From contig CAMAZF010000019.1 of NCBI GenBank assembly GCA_945862985.1, positions 1 through 43,570 on the forward strand: DNA of 43,570 nt, written 5' to 3'. Source of the DNA: Bordetella parapertussis. GTDB lineage: Bacteria > Pseudomonadota > Gammaproteobacteria > Burkholderiales > Burkholderiaceae_A. Positions 1 through 8,024 of the stretch are shown one piece after another. A program made the position numbers and the translations under genes. A model generated the notes under the pieces. It saw only the letters and a list, made by a program, of their open reading frames with translations. It had not been told where the DNA came from and did no database searches. The number at the start of each line of letters is the position of its first letter. Position 1 is the stretch's first letter.

Positions 1-2
1 GC

Positions 3-18
3 ATACCCCTAGGGGTAT
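3..18. promoter_or_regulatory. Perfect 16-bp palindrome, CsoR/CstR-like operator candidate
   Basis: The sequence ATACCCCTAGGGGTAT is its own reverse complement and lies about 48 bases before the start codon of the DUF302 lipoprotein gene. Its form, A/T-rich ends around a C4 and a G4 run, resembles operators of the CsoR family (copper-sensing CsoR and persulfide-sensing CstR). That likeness comes from memory of the family. No regulator gene is visible here. The promoter it would control may overlap it or lie beyond the left edge. A hairpin from an upstream gene is less likely because no T-run follows the palindrome closely. Confidence 0.5.
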
Positions 19-65
19 TTGCAATCCAACTCAAAGTACCCAAGAAAAAATTCGGAGGAGCATTC

Positions 66-653
66 ATGAAGCTGTTGTCCATCGTCACATCCCCTGTGTT
101 GCGTCTCGCCCTCGCGGCCACGGCTGCGCTCTCACTGAGCGGCTGCGGAACCCTATCCACCATCTCCAAACTGGAAGACGGCGCCGGTGCAGAGGCCATG
201 AAGATGTGGGACCGCTGGATCGAGGCAGAAGGCGACATTGCCGTGGCCACCACGTGGGAGCGCAAGGTTAAGCCTGGACTGACTGAAGCCGATGTCGCAC
301 AGATCCTTTCCATCGTCGCCACCGAGCGCAACATGCGTGAAGTCGGGATCCTGCCGCTCTCCAAAGAGATCGAGTCACGCACGGGCAAGAAGGAAAAGCT
401 CCTCACGATCTACAACTACTGCAGTCCACTCATTGCACGCCGCATGGCGGACTTCAGTCCGGCCATGGCGGCCTACATGCCCTGCCGCATCACATTGGTA
501 GAGAAGGACGATGGACTCTGGCTCTACACCCTCAACATGGACATGATGGTCAAGATGGGCCGCAAGCTGCCCTCCCCTCTGAAGGAAGAGGCCTGGAGCG
601 TGCGCGAGACCATGTGGATCATGATGGAGCGCGCATCCAAGGGTGAGTTCTAA
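66..653 (+). CDS. DUF302-domain lipoprotein
   Basis: A 195-residue exported protein. Residues 1-26 form a lipoprotein signal peptide with lipobox L-S-G-C, so Cys27 should be the lipidated N-terminus. The segment from about residue 75 to 165 looks like a DUF302 domain: it has the family's two cysteines in context, YNYCSP (Cys119) and MPC (Cys140), followed by a strand-like RITLVE and DDGLWLY. DUF302 has no settled biochemical function; its cysteines suggest thiol or metal chemistry, which is inference. The start is backed by a strong ribosome site, GGAGGA, at 54-59. The FadL-type gene follows after 64 bp on the same strand, so the two probably form an operon. The palindrome at 3-18 may control both. 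Confidence 0.75.
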   Translation: MKLLSIVTSPVLRLALAATAALSLSGCGTLSTISKLEDGAGAEAMKMWDRWIEAEGDIAVATTWERKVKPGLTEADVAQILSIVATERNMREVGILPLSKEIESRTGKKEKLLTIYNYCSPLIARRMADFSPAMAAYMPCRITLVEKDDGLWLYTLNMDMMVKMGRKLPSPLKEEAWSVRETMWIMMERASKGEF

Positions 654-680
654 GCGCACCACAAACGAACAACAACAACC

Positions 681-702
681 GGGGGCCTTGAGCCCCCTCT
701 TT
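681..702 (+). other. Intercistronic hairpin, possible attenuator
   Basis: GGGGGC (681-686) can pair with GCCCCC (692-697) over a CTTGA loop, followed by TCTTT. It lies between the lipoprotein stop codon and the ribosome site AAGGAG (705-710) of the FadL-type gene. It may act as a weak terminator or an RNA stabiliser that sets the ratio of the two products. The short T-run makes full termination unlikely. Confidence 0.35.
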
Positions 703-717
703 CCAAGGAGTCACACG

Positions 718-2109
718 ATGAAAATGACCAATCCCCGCAAGACCGCCTTGCAAGTCGGTATTGCTGCCTCTCTTATGACGATGGCCGCCGGCTCAGCGCT
801 TGCCACCAACGGCTACTTTGCACACGGATACGGCACCAAGGCGCGCGGTATGGGCGGAGCCTCGACTGCACTTGCACAAGATGGCTTCGCAGGCGCAAAC
901 AATCCTGCGGCTGCCGCTTTTGCCGGTAACCGCTGGGACGCAGGCGCAGACCTCTTCTCACCCGATCGCGCCGCCTCCCGCACAGGTGGTGCTGGCCCCA
1001 TGGGCCCCTACTTCGCGGGCAGCGCCACCAGCAAAGAGAAACACTTCGTGGTGCCCGAGTTCGGCTATAACCTGGCCCTCTCAGACCGCATCGGCTTGGG
1101 GCTGACGGTTTACGGCAATGGTGGAATGAACACCACCTACAAGACGCCTGGGGGCTGCGTGCACCCCACCTACGGACAGATGAACCTGCTCTGCGGCAAC
1201 CCCGGACACCTGGGCGTTGACCTCATGCAGCTGATCGTCGCACCCACACTGGCCTATAAGCTCGACGCTGGCCACTCGATCGGCATCTCTCCCCTTATGG
1301 TTTATCAGCGCTTTGAGGCCAAGGGCCTGCAAGCCTTCCAAGGCACCTTTGCAGACCTCAATCCCATGGCGCCCCCCGTCAATATCTCTAGCGATCCCAT
1401 GAACATGACCGACCGTGGCTACGACTCCAGCACCGGCTTTGGCGTGCGCCTCGGGTTCATGGGCAAGCCCACGCAGAACCTCACGGTGGGTCTCAGCTAC
1501 GCGCCCAAGATCAACATGACGGAGTTCGATTCATACGCAGGCCTCTTTGCTGGCAAGGGCGACTTCGACATTCCTGCAAACGCCTCGGTGGGCATTGCCC
1601 TTCAGGCCACTCCCGAGGTGCTCGTTGCGCTGGACTATCAGCGTATTGAATACAGTGGCGTGCCTTCCATCTCCAATGCCAGTAGCCGCGTGGCTGCTCC
1701 CCTCATGGCGCTCATGCAAGGCGCAACAGACGTCAGCGCCTTGCAGATGGGCGGCGCAGAAGGCGGCGGTTTCGGCTGGAAGGACGTGAATGTCATCAAG
1801 CTGGGGGTGCAGTGGCAGGTTAGTGGAAAGACCACCCTGCGTGCAGGATTCAACAAGGGCCAGAACCCGATCCGTGGCGAGGACGTCACCGTGAACATCC
1901 TTGCACCAGGGGTCATGACCAAGCACTACACCCTGGGCGCTACGTATCAGCTCAGCAAGACTTCGGAGCTGAGCTGGAGCTTGATGATTGCGCCTGAGGT
2001 CAAGGTGACTGCACCCTCGTTGTTTGAGGGCTTCGGCTTTCCCGCCGGAACGGACACCATTCGCATGAAACAGAACTCTGCTGGCGTGCAGTACTCCAGC
2101 CGCTTCTAA
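718..2109 (+). CDS. FadL/OmpP1/TodX-family outer-membrane channel
   Basis: A 463-residue outer-membrane beta-barrel protein. ATG 718 is chosen because AAGGAG stands 7 bases before it and the product then begins with a clean signal peptide ending in GSALA, before TNGYFAHGYG. That mature N-terminus and the following KARGMGGAS stretch are hallmarks of the family, as is a C-terminus ending in an aromatic residue (YSSRF). Members form 14-stranded barrels that pass hydrophobic molecules such as long-chain fatty acids or aromatics by lateral diffusion. The substrate cannot be read from the sequence. Co-transcription with a DUF302 lipoprotein suggests something other than standard fatty-acid uptake. 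The gene converges on the MFS gene, with 8 bp between the stop codons. Confidence 0.85.
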   Translation: MKMTNPRKTALQVGIAASLMTMAAGSALATNGYFAHGYGTKARGMGGASTALAQDGFAGANNPAAAAFAGNRWDAGADLFSPDRAASRTGGAGPMGPYFAGSATSKEKHFVVPEFGYNLALSDRIGLGLTVYGNGGMNTTYKTPGGCVHPTYGQMNLLCGNPGHLGVDLMQLIVAPTLAYKLDAGHSIGISPLMVYQRFEAKGLQAFQGTFADLNPMAPPVNISSDPMNMTDRGYDSSTGFGVRLGFMGKPTQNLTVGLSYAPKINMTEFDSYAGLFAGKGDFDIPANASVGIALQATPEVLVALDYQRIEYSGVPSISNASSRVAAPLMALMQGATDVSALQMGGAEGGGFGWKDVNVIKLGVQWQVSGKTTLRAGFNKGQNPIRGEDVTVNILAPGVMTKHYTLGATYQLSKTSELSWSLMIAPEVKVTAPSLFEGFGFPAGTDTIRMKQNSAGVQYSSRF

Positions 2110-2117
2110 ACAGGCAC

Positions 2118-3338
2118 TTAGTCGTCACCGGTGGTCGAGACGCCTGGCTTTGGCAGGCGTCCGACCCACCAAATGGAGAAAAGGCTGATGCCCACGGCCA
2201 TCAGACTACTCACCCAGAATCCCTCTAGCTGTCCCTGTGCGTCAATCGAGACCACCAATCCAGCCACCGCAGACCCCATTCCCATTCCCATCTGCAGCCC
2301 GGAGTTATTCACCGACATAAAGCGCCCTCGAAGGTGCGACGGCATCGCGGAGGTGAGCAGCGCCATGGCAGGTACGGCTCGACCTGAGACGAGAACAAAG
2401 AAGCTGGTGGTACAGACCAGGGCCCAGCCGAGCCCCACGGGTCCCAGCAATGGGAACCAGATCATGGGGATCATGGCCAGTAACGCCATGACTCGATACA
2501 TCAGCGGCTTGCCGAACCGATCCGACAGCCAGCCAATGATGCGAGCGGTAAAAAACGTAGCGAAGCCCCCGCTCAAGTAAACCCATGGCAGGTCAGCCTC
2601 GGAGAGCCCCACCACTCCAGTCAGGTGAATGGCAAAGAAAGGGATGAGCATGAAGCCTGCGAAAGGCATGAGAAACCCGAAGAGCAGGCAACGCCAGGCC
2701 GCTGGATTTCTCACCAAAGGCATCAGCCCCTGTTCCCGCCTGGGATGACCCACCAGATGCCCCTCAGCCGAGGGAAGAAAGCGGTAAGCCACCCACCACA
2801 ACACAAGTGACAGCAGCGTCAGCGCGACAAACGGTGCACGCCAGCCATAGGCGGCCGCAACCGCCAGTGAGAGCGGAACACCAGCCACGGTGGAGATGGA
2901 AAATCCGGTCATGATGATGCCGGCTGCGCGACCGCGGTGATGCTCTGGGACGAGATCGCCCGAAATGGCGTGGACGAGGCCAGACAACACCCCACCAAAC
3001 ACGCCTGCCAGGCCTCTGGCGATCATGAGCGTGGCGTAGCTGGGCGCAATCGCACAGGCAAGGGTTGCCAGAGCAAACAAGCCAAACAGAATCAAGAGCA
3101 GGCGTTTGTGTTCAATGCGGTCTACCAGGCCAGCAGCCACCAGGCCGCTGACCGCGGCACTCACGCTGTAAGCGGCAACCAGGGTTGAGAAGGCCGTTGG
3201 GCCAACCGAGAACTCGCGCATGATCTGCGGCCCGAGGGGCATCATGATCATGAAGTCCACGATGTGGCTGAACTGAATGCCAGCCAAAAGCCACAGCAGC
3301 GCACGCTCGCGTGCTGGCAAGGGTGAGAGGACTGTCAC
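2118..3338 (-). CDS. MFS transporter, DHA1-like exporter
   Basis: A product of about 406 residues with roughly 12 hydrophobic helices and the major facilitator layout. The loop after helix 2 carries GLVDRIEHKR, a degenerate motif A, and a second half-motif WLSDRFGKP appears after the middle loop. The general look is of the drug/sugar-efflux (DHA1) group. The substrate is unknown. The open frame continues upstream to 3380, but that would run into tRNA-Cys. The GTG at 3338, giving MTVLSPLPARER, starts just outside the tRNA and keeps a plausible N-terminus, although its ribosome site is poor. It may be transcribed by read-through from the tRNA genes. An inverted repeat lies in its last codons (2139-2161). 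Confidence 0.75.
   Translation of the reverse strand: MTVLSPLPARERALLWLLAGIQFSHIVDFMIMMPLGPQIMREFSVGPTAFSTLVAAYSVSAAVSGLVAAGLVDRIEHKRLLLILFGLFALATLACAIAPSYATLMIARGLAGVFGGVLSGLVHAISGDLVPEHHRGRAAGIIMTGFSISTVAGVPLSLAVAAAYGWRAPFVALTLLSLVLWWVAYRFLPSAEGHLVGHPRREQGLMPLVRNPAAWRCLLFGFLMPFAGFMLIPFFAIHLTGVVGLSEADLPWVYLSGGFATFFTARIIGWLSDRFGKPLMYRVMALLAMIPMIWFPLLGPVGLGWALVCTTSFFVLVSGRAVPAMALLTSAMPSHLRGRFMSVNNSGLQMGMGMGSAVAGLVVSIDAQGQLEGFWVSSLMAVGISLFSIWWVGRLPKPGVSTTGDD
2139..2161. other. Inverted repeat at the convergent fadL/MFS end
   Basis: GACGCCTG (2139-2146) pairs with CAGGCGTC (2154-2161) across a 7-base loop. It is inside the 3' end of the MFS coding region and 30 bp past the FadL-type stop codon. 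It could form the 3' hairpin of the rightward transcript, but no T-run follows. Confidence 0.25.
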
Positions 3339-3346
3339 AAAAGGCT

Positions 3347-3420
3347 TGGAGGCGGGACCCGGAATCGAACCGAGGTACACGGCTTTGCAGGCCGCTGCAT
3401 AACCACTCTGCCATCCCGCC
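3347..3420 (-). tRNA. cysT: tRNA-Cys (GCA)
   Basis: The reverse strand folds as a full cloverleaf: acceptor GGCGGGA pairs with TCCCGCC, the anticodon loop contains TGCAA with anticodon GCA, the T-arm has GGTTCGATTCC, and the CCA end is encoded. It lies 24 bp after tRNA-Gly. The order pgsA, glycine tRNA, cysteine tRNA matches the pgsA-glyW-cysT order of E. coli. Confidence 0.96.
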
Positions 3421-3444
3421 GAGAAGAAAACACCAAAGGCAAAA

Positions 3445-3520
3445 TGGAGCGGGAGACGAGTCTCGAACTCGCGACCTCAACCTTGGCAAGGTTGCGCTCT
3501 ACCAACTGAGCTACTCCCGC
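3445..3520 (-). tRNA. glyW: tRNA-Gly (GCC)
   Basis: The reverse strand reads GCGGGAG at the acceptor 5' side, AGCTCAGTTGGTAGAGC in the D-arm, anticodon GCC in the loop TTGCCAA, GTTCGAGAC in the T-arm, and an encoded CCA. It starts 23 bp after the pgsA stop codon, so it is probably cut from the pgsA transcript. Confidence 0.96.
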
Positions 3521-3543
3521 AGCAAGTCGTGGACTATAGCAAG

Positions 3544-4116
3544 TCATGAACGGTCGCGCAACTCGGGCCAGGCCTGCTTGAGGTAGTAGACCATCGACAC
3601 GAACGTGAGTGCGGCTGCAAAGAGGATCAGCCAATAGCCCCACTCCGCGGTCTGCACCAGGCCGCCAAAGACTGGCGCCTGATACAGCAGAAATGGGATT
3701 GCAACCATCTGTGCAATGGTCTTGGCCTTGCCCAGCCAGTTCACGGCCACGCTGTTACGGGCCCCCACGGACGCCATCCACTCACGAAGCGCTGAGATGG
3801 TGATTTCGCGGCCGATGATGATCAGGCCGACAATGGGCCCGACCCGCTGGAGGTCAATGAGGGCGACCAGCGCCGCGCAGACCATGAGCTTGTCTGCAAC
3901 GGGATCGAGAAACGCACCAAAGGCCGAGGTCTGATTCCACTTTCGTGCGAGCCACCCATCGACCCAGTCCGTCACAGCGGCAGCCACAAAGATCACGGTC
4001 ATGCAGAGGTTCTGCTCAAACTCGCTGAGTCCCATCGGCAGATAGACCACCGCCATAAAGAGCGGAATGGCCAGAATGCGGGCCCAGGTCAGCAGGTTTG
4101 GAATATTCAGTGGCAT
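3544..4116 (-). CDS. pgsA: CDP-diacylglycerol-glycerol-3-phosphate 3-phosphatidyltransferase
   Basis: A 190-residue inner-membrane enzyme that makes phosphatidylglycerol phosphate from CDP-diacylglycerol and glycerol 3-phosphate, the committed step to phosphatidylglycerol and cardiolipin. The CDP-alcohol phosphatidyltransferase signature (DG..AR, then G, D and D at set spacing) is intact in DGWLAR followed by GAFLDPVADK. Several hydrophobic helices surround it. The frame is open to 4164, but ATG 4116 gives the family N-terminus MPLNIPNLLTWARI and falls 13 bp after the uvrC stop codon; the longer form would sit inside uvrC. The order uvrC-pgsA-tRNA-Gly is conserved between beta- and gammaproteobacteria. 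Confidence 0.93.
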   Translation of the reverse strand: MPLNIPNLLTWARILAIPLFMAVVYLPMGLSEFEQNLCMTVIFVAAAVTDWVDGWLARKWNQTSAFGAFLDPVADKLMVCAALVALIDLQRVGPIVGLIIIGREITISALREWMASVGARNSVAVNWLGKAKTIAQMVAIPFLLYQAPVFGGLVQTAEWGYWLILFAAALTFVSMVYYLKQAWPELRDRS

Positions 4117-4129
4117 GCCGCGATCATAC

Positions 4130-5950
4130 TCACCCGCGGAGCTGACGATAGATCTGTTGCGCAAGCGTGATCGAAATCCCCTCTACGGTCGCAAGCTCCT
4201 CCGCAGATGCGGACTTGAGACCCTGGAGGCCGCCAAACCTGGCTAAGAGCCGCGCCCGCTTCTTCGGGCCTATCCCCTCAATCTCATCCAGAATCGAACC
4301 CGTCCGGGCCTTCGCGCGCTGGCGACGCATGCCAGTGATGGCGAATCGGTGGGCTTCATCTCGAATCTGAGCGATCAGCATGAGCGCCCCGTGGTCACGA
4401 TCCAGTGAAATGATTCGTCCGTCTGGGAGAACCAGGCGCTCAAGTCCCACCTTACGCCCCTCCCCCTTCACGACACCCACCAAAAGGCCCGTGTCGTGTC
4501 CCAGCTGCTCGAAGACCTCTACGGCCACCCCGAGCTGCCCCTTTCCGCCATCAATGAGGACCAGGTCAGGCATCTCCTCGAGGGCCTCGTAGCGACGCGT
4601 GAGCGCCTGACGCATGGCGGCATAGTCGTCTCCCCCCGTGATGCCTTGAATATTGAACCGGCGGTATTCCGAGGCCTGCATGGCGTGGTGGTGGTAGACC
4701 ACGCAGGAGGCCTGTGTGGCCTCTCCGGCGGTATGACTCACATCGAAACATTCAATTCGAAGCTGAGCCAGATCCTCCTCTTGAAGACTCAGGCCCAGGG
4801 CATCCACCAGCAGACGCGTTCGCATCTCTGCCCCGCCCTGCTCCTGTGCTCTTCGAACCAGTGCCAGGCGCGCGTTGTCCTCTGCCATGCGCAGCCAATC
4901 TCTGCGCTTACCCTGTGGAGCCACGAGCACTCTCACAGCAGGCTGATCGACACGGCTAGAGAGCCAATCGGAAATTGCTGCTGCTGCCGACTCGCGATTG
5001 ACCACCAGTACGCCGACGGGGGTCTGATCCGCATAGTGTTGGCAGACAAAGGCGAGCAGGGCCTCGTCGAGTTCATCCTCGGCAAGACCCTGGCCCCCCA
5101 TCTGCAAAGAGAAGTGTGGTCGATCCCCCAGATGTCGCCCTCCTCGCACCATGGCGAGGTTGACGACCAAACGCGCGCCATCGGTTGCCACCGCCAAGAC
5201 GTCGCAGTCGAGGCTACCGTCGGTCTCCATCGAGTGCTGAGCCAACACCTTGGAGAGCGCAGAGATCTGATCCCGAAAAACGGCTGCAGACTCAAAATCG
5301 AGCGCATCCGATGCACGCATCATGTCGTCCTGCAGGCTCTGCAAGAGATCGTCATGTCCTCCTTTGAGGAATCTCAGGGCGCGGGCCACGTCACGGGCAT
5401 AGTCCTCATCACGAATCGCCTTCACGCATGGGCCGCTGCATCGATGAATCTGGTAGAGCAGGCAAGGGCGTGACCGATTTGCCATGACATTGTCCGTACA
5501 GCTGCGCAGCCGAAAGACCTTCTGCAGGATATGCAGAGACTCCTTTACCGCCCATCCATTGGGAAAGGGACCGAAGTAATCCGCCGCTCGATCCACGCTG
5601 CCCCGATAAGAGGAGATGCGAGGGTAGGTGTGCCGACTGAGACGCAGAAAGGGATAGGACTTGTCGTCTCGAAAGAGAATGTTGTACTTCGGCGACTGCG
5701 TCTTGATGAGATTGTTCTCAAGCAGCAAGGCCTCGGCCTCACTTCGAACGGTGGTCACTTCCGCCCGAGCAATCTGGGCCACCATCCGGGCAATACGCGG
5801 CCCATGGCCAGTCTTCTGAAAATAAGAAGACACCCGCTTCTTGAGGTCTTTAGCCTTGCCCACATAGAGCAGCTCATCGTCCTCGCCGTAGAACCTGTAG
5901 ACCCCTGGTAAATCGGGGACCGTCGAGAGAAAGGCCTTGGAATCAAACAT
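4130..5950 (-). CDS. uvrC: Excinuclease ABC subunit C
   Basis: A 606-residue nucleotide excision repair nuclease that cuts on both sides of a lesion held by UvrB. In order it has an N-terminal GIY-YIG nuclease domain ([20 protein letters not shown]) for the 3' cut, a cysteine-bearing middle region, a UVR motif that binds UvrB, an RNase H-like nuclease domain ([23 protein letters not shown]) for the 5' cut, and paired helix-hairpin-helix motifs near the C-terminus ([13 protein letters not shown]). The length is normal. The start overlaps the end of the uracil-DNA glycosylase gene by 8 bp, so two repair enzymes are translationally linked. Confidence 0.96.
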   Translation of the reverse strand: MFDSKAFLSTVPDLPGVYRFYGEDDELLYVGKAKDLKKRVSSYFQKTGHGPRIARMVAQIARAEVTTVRSEAEALLLENNLIKTQSPKYNILFRDDKSYPFLRLSRHTYPRISSYRGSVDRAADYFGPFPNGWAVKESLHILQKVFRLRSCTDNVMANRSRPCLLYQIHRCSGPCVKAIRDEDYARDVARALRFLKGGHDDLLQSLQDDMMRASDALDFESAAVFRDQISALSKVLAQHSMETDGSLDCDVLAVATDGARLVVNLAMVRGGRHLGDRPHFSLQMGGQGLAEDELDEALLAFVCQHYADQTPVGVLVVNRESAAAAISDWLSSRVDQPAVRVLVAPQGKRRDWLRMAEDNARLALVRRAQEQGGAEMRTRLLVDALGLSLQEEDLAQLRIECFDVSHTAGEATQASCVVYHHHAMQASEYRRFNIQGITGGDDYAAMRQALTRRYEALEEMPDLVLIDGGKGQLGVAVEVFEQLGHDTGLLVGVVKGEGRKVGLERLVLPDGRIISLDRDHGALMLIAQIRDEAHRFAITGMRRQRAKARTGSILDEIEGIGPKKRARLLARFGGLQGLKSASAEELATVEGISITLAQQIYRQLRG

Positions 5951-6626
5951 GGGTGAGCCCCGCCAACGCGGCGGCCTTGGCCAGGGCTTCCTGAAACATG
6001 GCCTCGGTCAGACGCCCAGTGTTCACGTTGTAGCGGCTCGGGTGATAGCTGTCCACCAGCCACTGCACAGCATGACCCACTTCACCAAGCGCATGTTGGG
6101 CCCCGTGCGCAAACTTAAAGTCGGACGCACGCAGTCCTCTTGATGCGAGATCGAGACTGCGTAGTACTGCATCATGAGAGACCGCGCCCAGGCAGACAAT
6201 CACAGTGGGCTTGAGTGCCTCGATCTCTGCGCGCAGAAAGCCACCACAGGCCCTCACCTCGGTGCTCGTCGGCTTGTTGTCTGGTGGCAGGCACTTCACA
6301 GCATTGGTGATCCGGCACCCCCTCAGCATCAGTCCGTCGTCCTGGGAGAGAGACTGCTCCGCAGAGGCCAAGCCCAGACGATGCAGGGTCCCGTAGAGCA
6401 GGTCGCTGCAGCCATCTCCCGTGAAGGGGCGACCCGTGCGGTTGGCCCCATGCAAGCCGGGCGCAAGCCCAACCAAGAGCAGCCGAGGATGCGCATCTCC
6501 AAAGGCTGGGACTGGCCGACAGAAGTAGTCGGGGTGGGACTGAGCCACCGACTCTAGAAATGCACTCAGCCGTGCACACCGACGACAGTCGGCATCATAG
6601 ACAGAGGTCGCCTCGCCCTTAACCAT
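5943..6626 (-). CDS. udgB: Family 5 uracil-DNA glycosylase (UdgB type)
   Basis: A 227-residue DNA repair enzyme that removes uracil and other deaminated bases. The active-site motif [19 protein letters not shown] (residues 53-71) is that of family 5, where the usual polar catalytic residue of motif 1 is replaced by alanine or similar. The second signature [15 protein letters not shown] (193-207) is also intact. Cysteines 14, 17, 112 and 127 fit the four ligands of the 4Fe-4S cluster found in families 4 and 5. The gene overlaps both nagZ and uvrC by 8 bp, placing it between a cell-wall recycling and a repair gene. Some databases name such proteins only as uracil-DNA glycosylase superfamily. 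Confidence 0.88.
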   Translation of the reverse strand: MVKGEATSVYDADCRRCARLSAFLESVAQSHPDYFCRPVPAFGDAHPRLLLVGLAPGLHGANRTGRPFTGDGCSDLLYGTLHRLGLASAEQSLSQDDGLMLRGCRITNAVKCLPPDNKPTSTEVRACGGFLRAEIEALKPTVIVCLGAVSHDAVLRSLDLASRGLRASDFKFAHGAQHALGEVGHAVQWLVDSYHPSRYNVNTGRLTEAMFQEALAKAAALAGLTHV

Positions 6627-7626
6627 TCCGTATCAAAGGAGCCAGGCCCTCGAGACCGCGACGAGAGGACGAAGACAGGAGGCCGGGCATGCGACTGGGC
6701 AAGGCATCCATGACCTGCTGCGCAAGATCCGGACGGTTACAGATGAGCGTGGCATCGCAGCCCGCCTCAAAGGCGGCTTGCGCTCGATCCACCACATCTG
6801 CCACCACCGCCGCACCAGCCATGGACAGATCATCGGAGATGACGACACCATTAAAGCCAAGGCGCTGCCTCAAAACGGTCTGAATCCAGGTAGACGAGAA
6901 GCCCGCAGGCATGTGCGGGTCTACCTGAGGGTAAAGGACGTGGGCAGGCATGACAGCCGCGAGTGGCACGGAACCCCAAGGACCCTGCCCCAGCCGCAGG
7001 TAAGGCACCAGGTCTTGTGCAAGCAGTTCATCCAAGCTGCGGTCATCGACCGGAAGCGCTTCATGAGAATCTGCACTGGCATAGCCATGTCCCGGAAAGT
7101 GCTTCCCGCAGTTCTGAAAGCCCATCTGAGCGAGACCCTGCATCACTGCGCCCGACAACATGGAGACCAAGCCGGGATCGGGGCTGAAGGCGCGCTGGTA
7201 CATCACGCCACTTCGACCCAGCTCAAGGTCCAACACGGGCGTGTAACTGAAACCGACACCCACCTCCAATAGTTCGCGTGCCAACACGACGCCCGCCTCG
7301 CGTGCCTTGGCCATTGCGATCGAGAGGGCCTGAGGACAGACCCGGCCTTGGCCATCCAGCAGACCGCTGCCCAGCTCAAGGAAGCTCGGCAGGGACGTGA
7401 ATCCCTCGCGAAACCGTTGGACCCGGCCGCCCTCGTGATCGACTGAAATCAAGATGCCAGGACGGGTGCGGGCGATATCGGCTGTCAGAGCCGTGAGCTG
7501 CTCTTTGGACTCAAAATTGCGCGTAAACAGAATCAGCCCGCCCACCCAGGGGTGCTTGAGCATGTCTCGCTCATGAGCCTGAAGCTCGAGCCCTTGGACA
7601 TCAATGATGAGAGGACCCAGCATCAT
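6619..7626 (-). CDS. nagZ: Beta-N-acetylhexosaminidase, glycoside hydrolase family 3
   Basis: A 335-residue cytosolic enzyme that removes N-acetylglucosamine from anhydromuropeptides during cell-wall recycling. The family 3 signatures are present: SVDHEGGRVQRF (61-72), KHFPGHG (175-181) followed by the DSH loop carrying the acid/base histidine (His188), and the nucleophile motif ISDDLSMAGA (263-272). There is no signal peptide, as expected for NagZ. Its first codon overlaps the acpS stop as ATGA, and its end overlaps the glycosylase start by 8 bp. Whether muropeptides feed an AmpR-type beta-lactamase switch cannot be told from this window. Confidence 0.95.
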   Translation of the reverse strand: MMLGPLIIDVQGLELQAHERDMLKHPWVGGLILFTRNFESKEQLTALTADIARTRPGILISVDHEGGRVQRFREGFTSLPSFLELGSGLLDGQGRVCPQALSIAMAKAREAGVVLARELLEVGVGFSYTPVLDLELGRSGVMYQRAFSPDPGLVSMLSGAVMQGLAQMGFQNCGKHFPGHGYASADSHEALPVDDRSLDELLAQDLVPYLRLGQGPWGSVPLAAVMPAHVLYPQVDPHMPAGFSSTWIQTVLRQRLGFNGVVISDDLSMAGAAVVADVVDRAQAAFEAGCDATLICNRPDLAQQVMDALPSRMPGLLSSSSRRGLEGLAPLIRNG

Positions 7627-8024
7627 CGCCCCTCAATGACCGCAAAGGCCTGTACGAAATTGCGCTCGTCGCTGAGTGACAGATGGATCACCCAGCCCTT
7701 GGCGCCCAGGAACTCCGCCAGTGCTCCTCTGGCCATGGGCCTAGGAGCGCCCTTGTCATCGTTAAGCACTTCCAGGCTCTGAAGACTCATGGGGCTGGAG
7801 AGTCCGCACCCCAGGGCCTTGCCCACGGCCTCCTTGGCCGCGAACCGTTTGGCGAGATAGCTCACCGCGATTCGCTCTGCCTGGTGGCCCGCTCCCACGC
7901 GATTGAAGAAGACGCTCTGCTCCTCCGGTCCAAGGATTCGGCGCGCGAGACGGTCACCCCATTTTTCCCAGAGGGATTGGAGTCGCTCGGTTTCCACCAA
8001 ATCGGTGCCCACCCCAATGATCAT
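7623..8024 (-). CDS. acpS: Holo-[acyl-carrier-protein] synthase
   Basis: A 133-residue phosphopantetheinyl transferase that moves the 4'-phosphopantetheine arm from coenzyme A to the serine of AcpP, encoded about 11 kb away in the same block. The metal-binding motif MIIGVGTDLVE at the N-terminus and the coenzyme A-binding motif RFAAKEAVGKALG are both intact. The gene overlaps pdxJ and nagZ by 4 bp each (TGA stops within ATGA). The pdxJ-acpS pairing is widespread in proteobacteria. Confidence 0.96.
   Translation of the reverse strand: MIIGVGTDLVETERLQSLWEKWGDRLARRILGPEEQSVFFNRVGAGHQAERIAVSYLAKRFAAKEAVGKALGCGLSSPMSLQSLEVLNDDKGAPRPMARGALAEFLGAKGWVIHLSLSDERNFVQAFAVIEGR

Noticed and set aside
3339-3380. 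MFS start at 3380
   Set aside because: The extra codons are the 3' part of tRNA-Cys; a protein start inside a tRNA gene is very unlikely.
4496-5473. 325-codon open frame antisense to uvrC
   Set aside because: It has no family likeness or ribosome site and lies wholly over the strongly conserved uvrC; such frames are common in GC-rich DNA.
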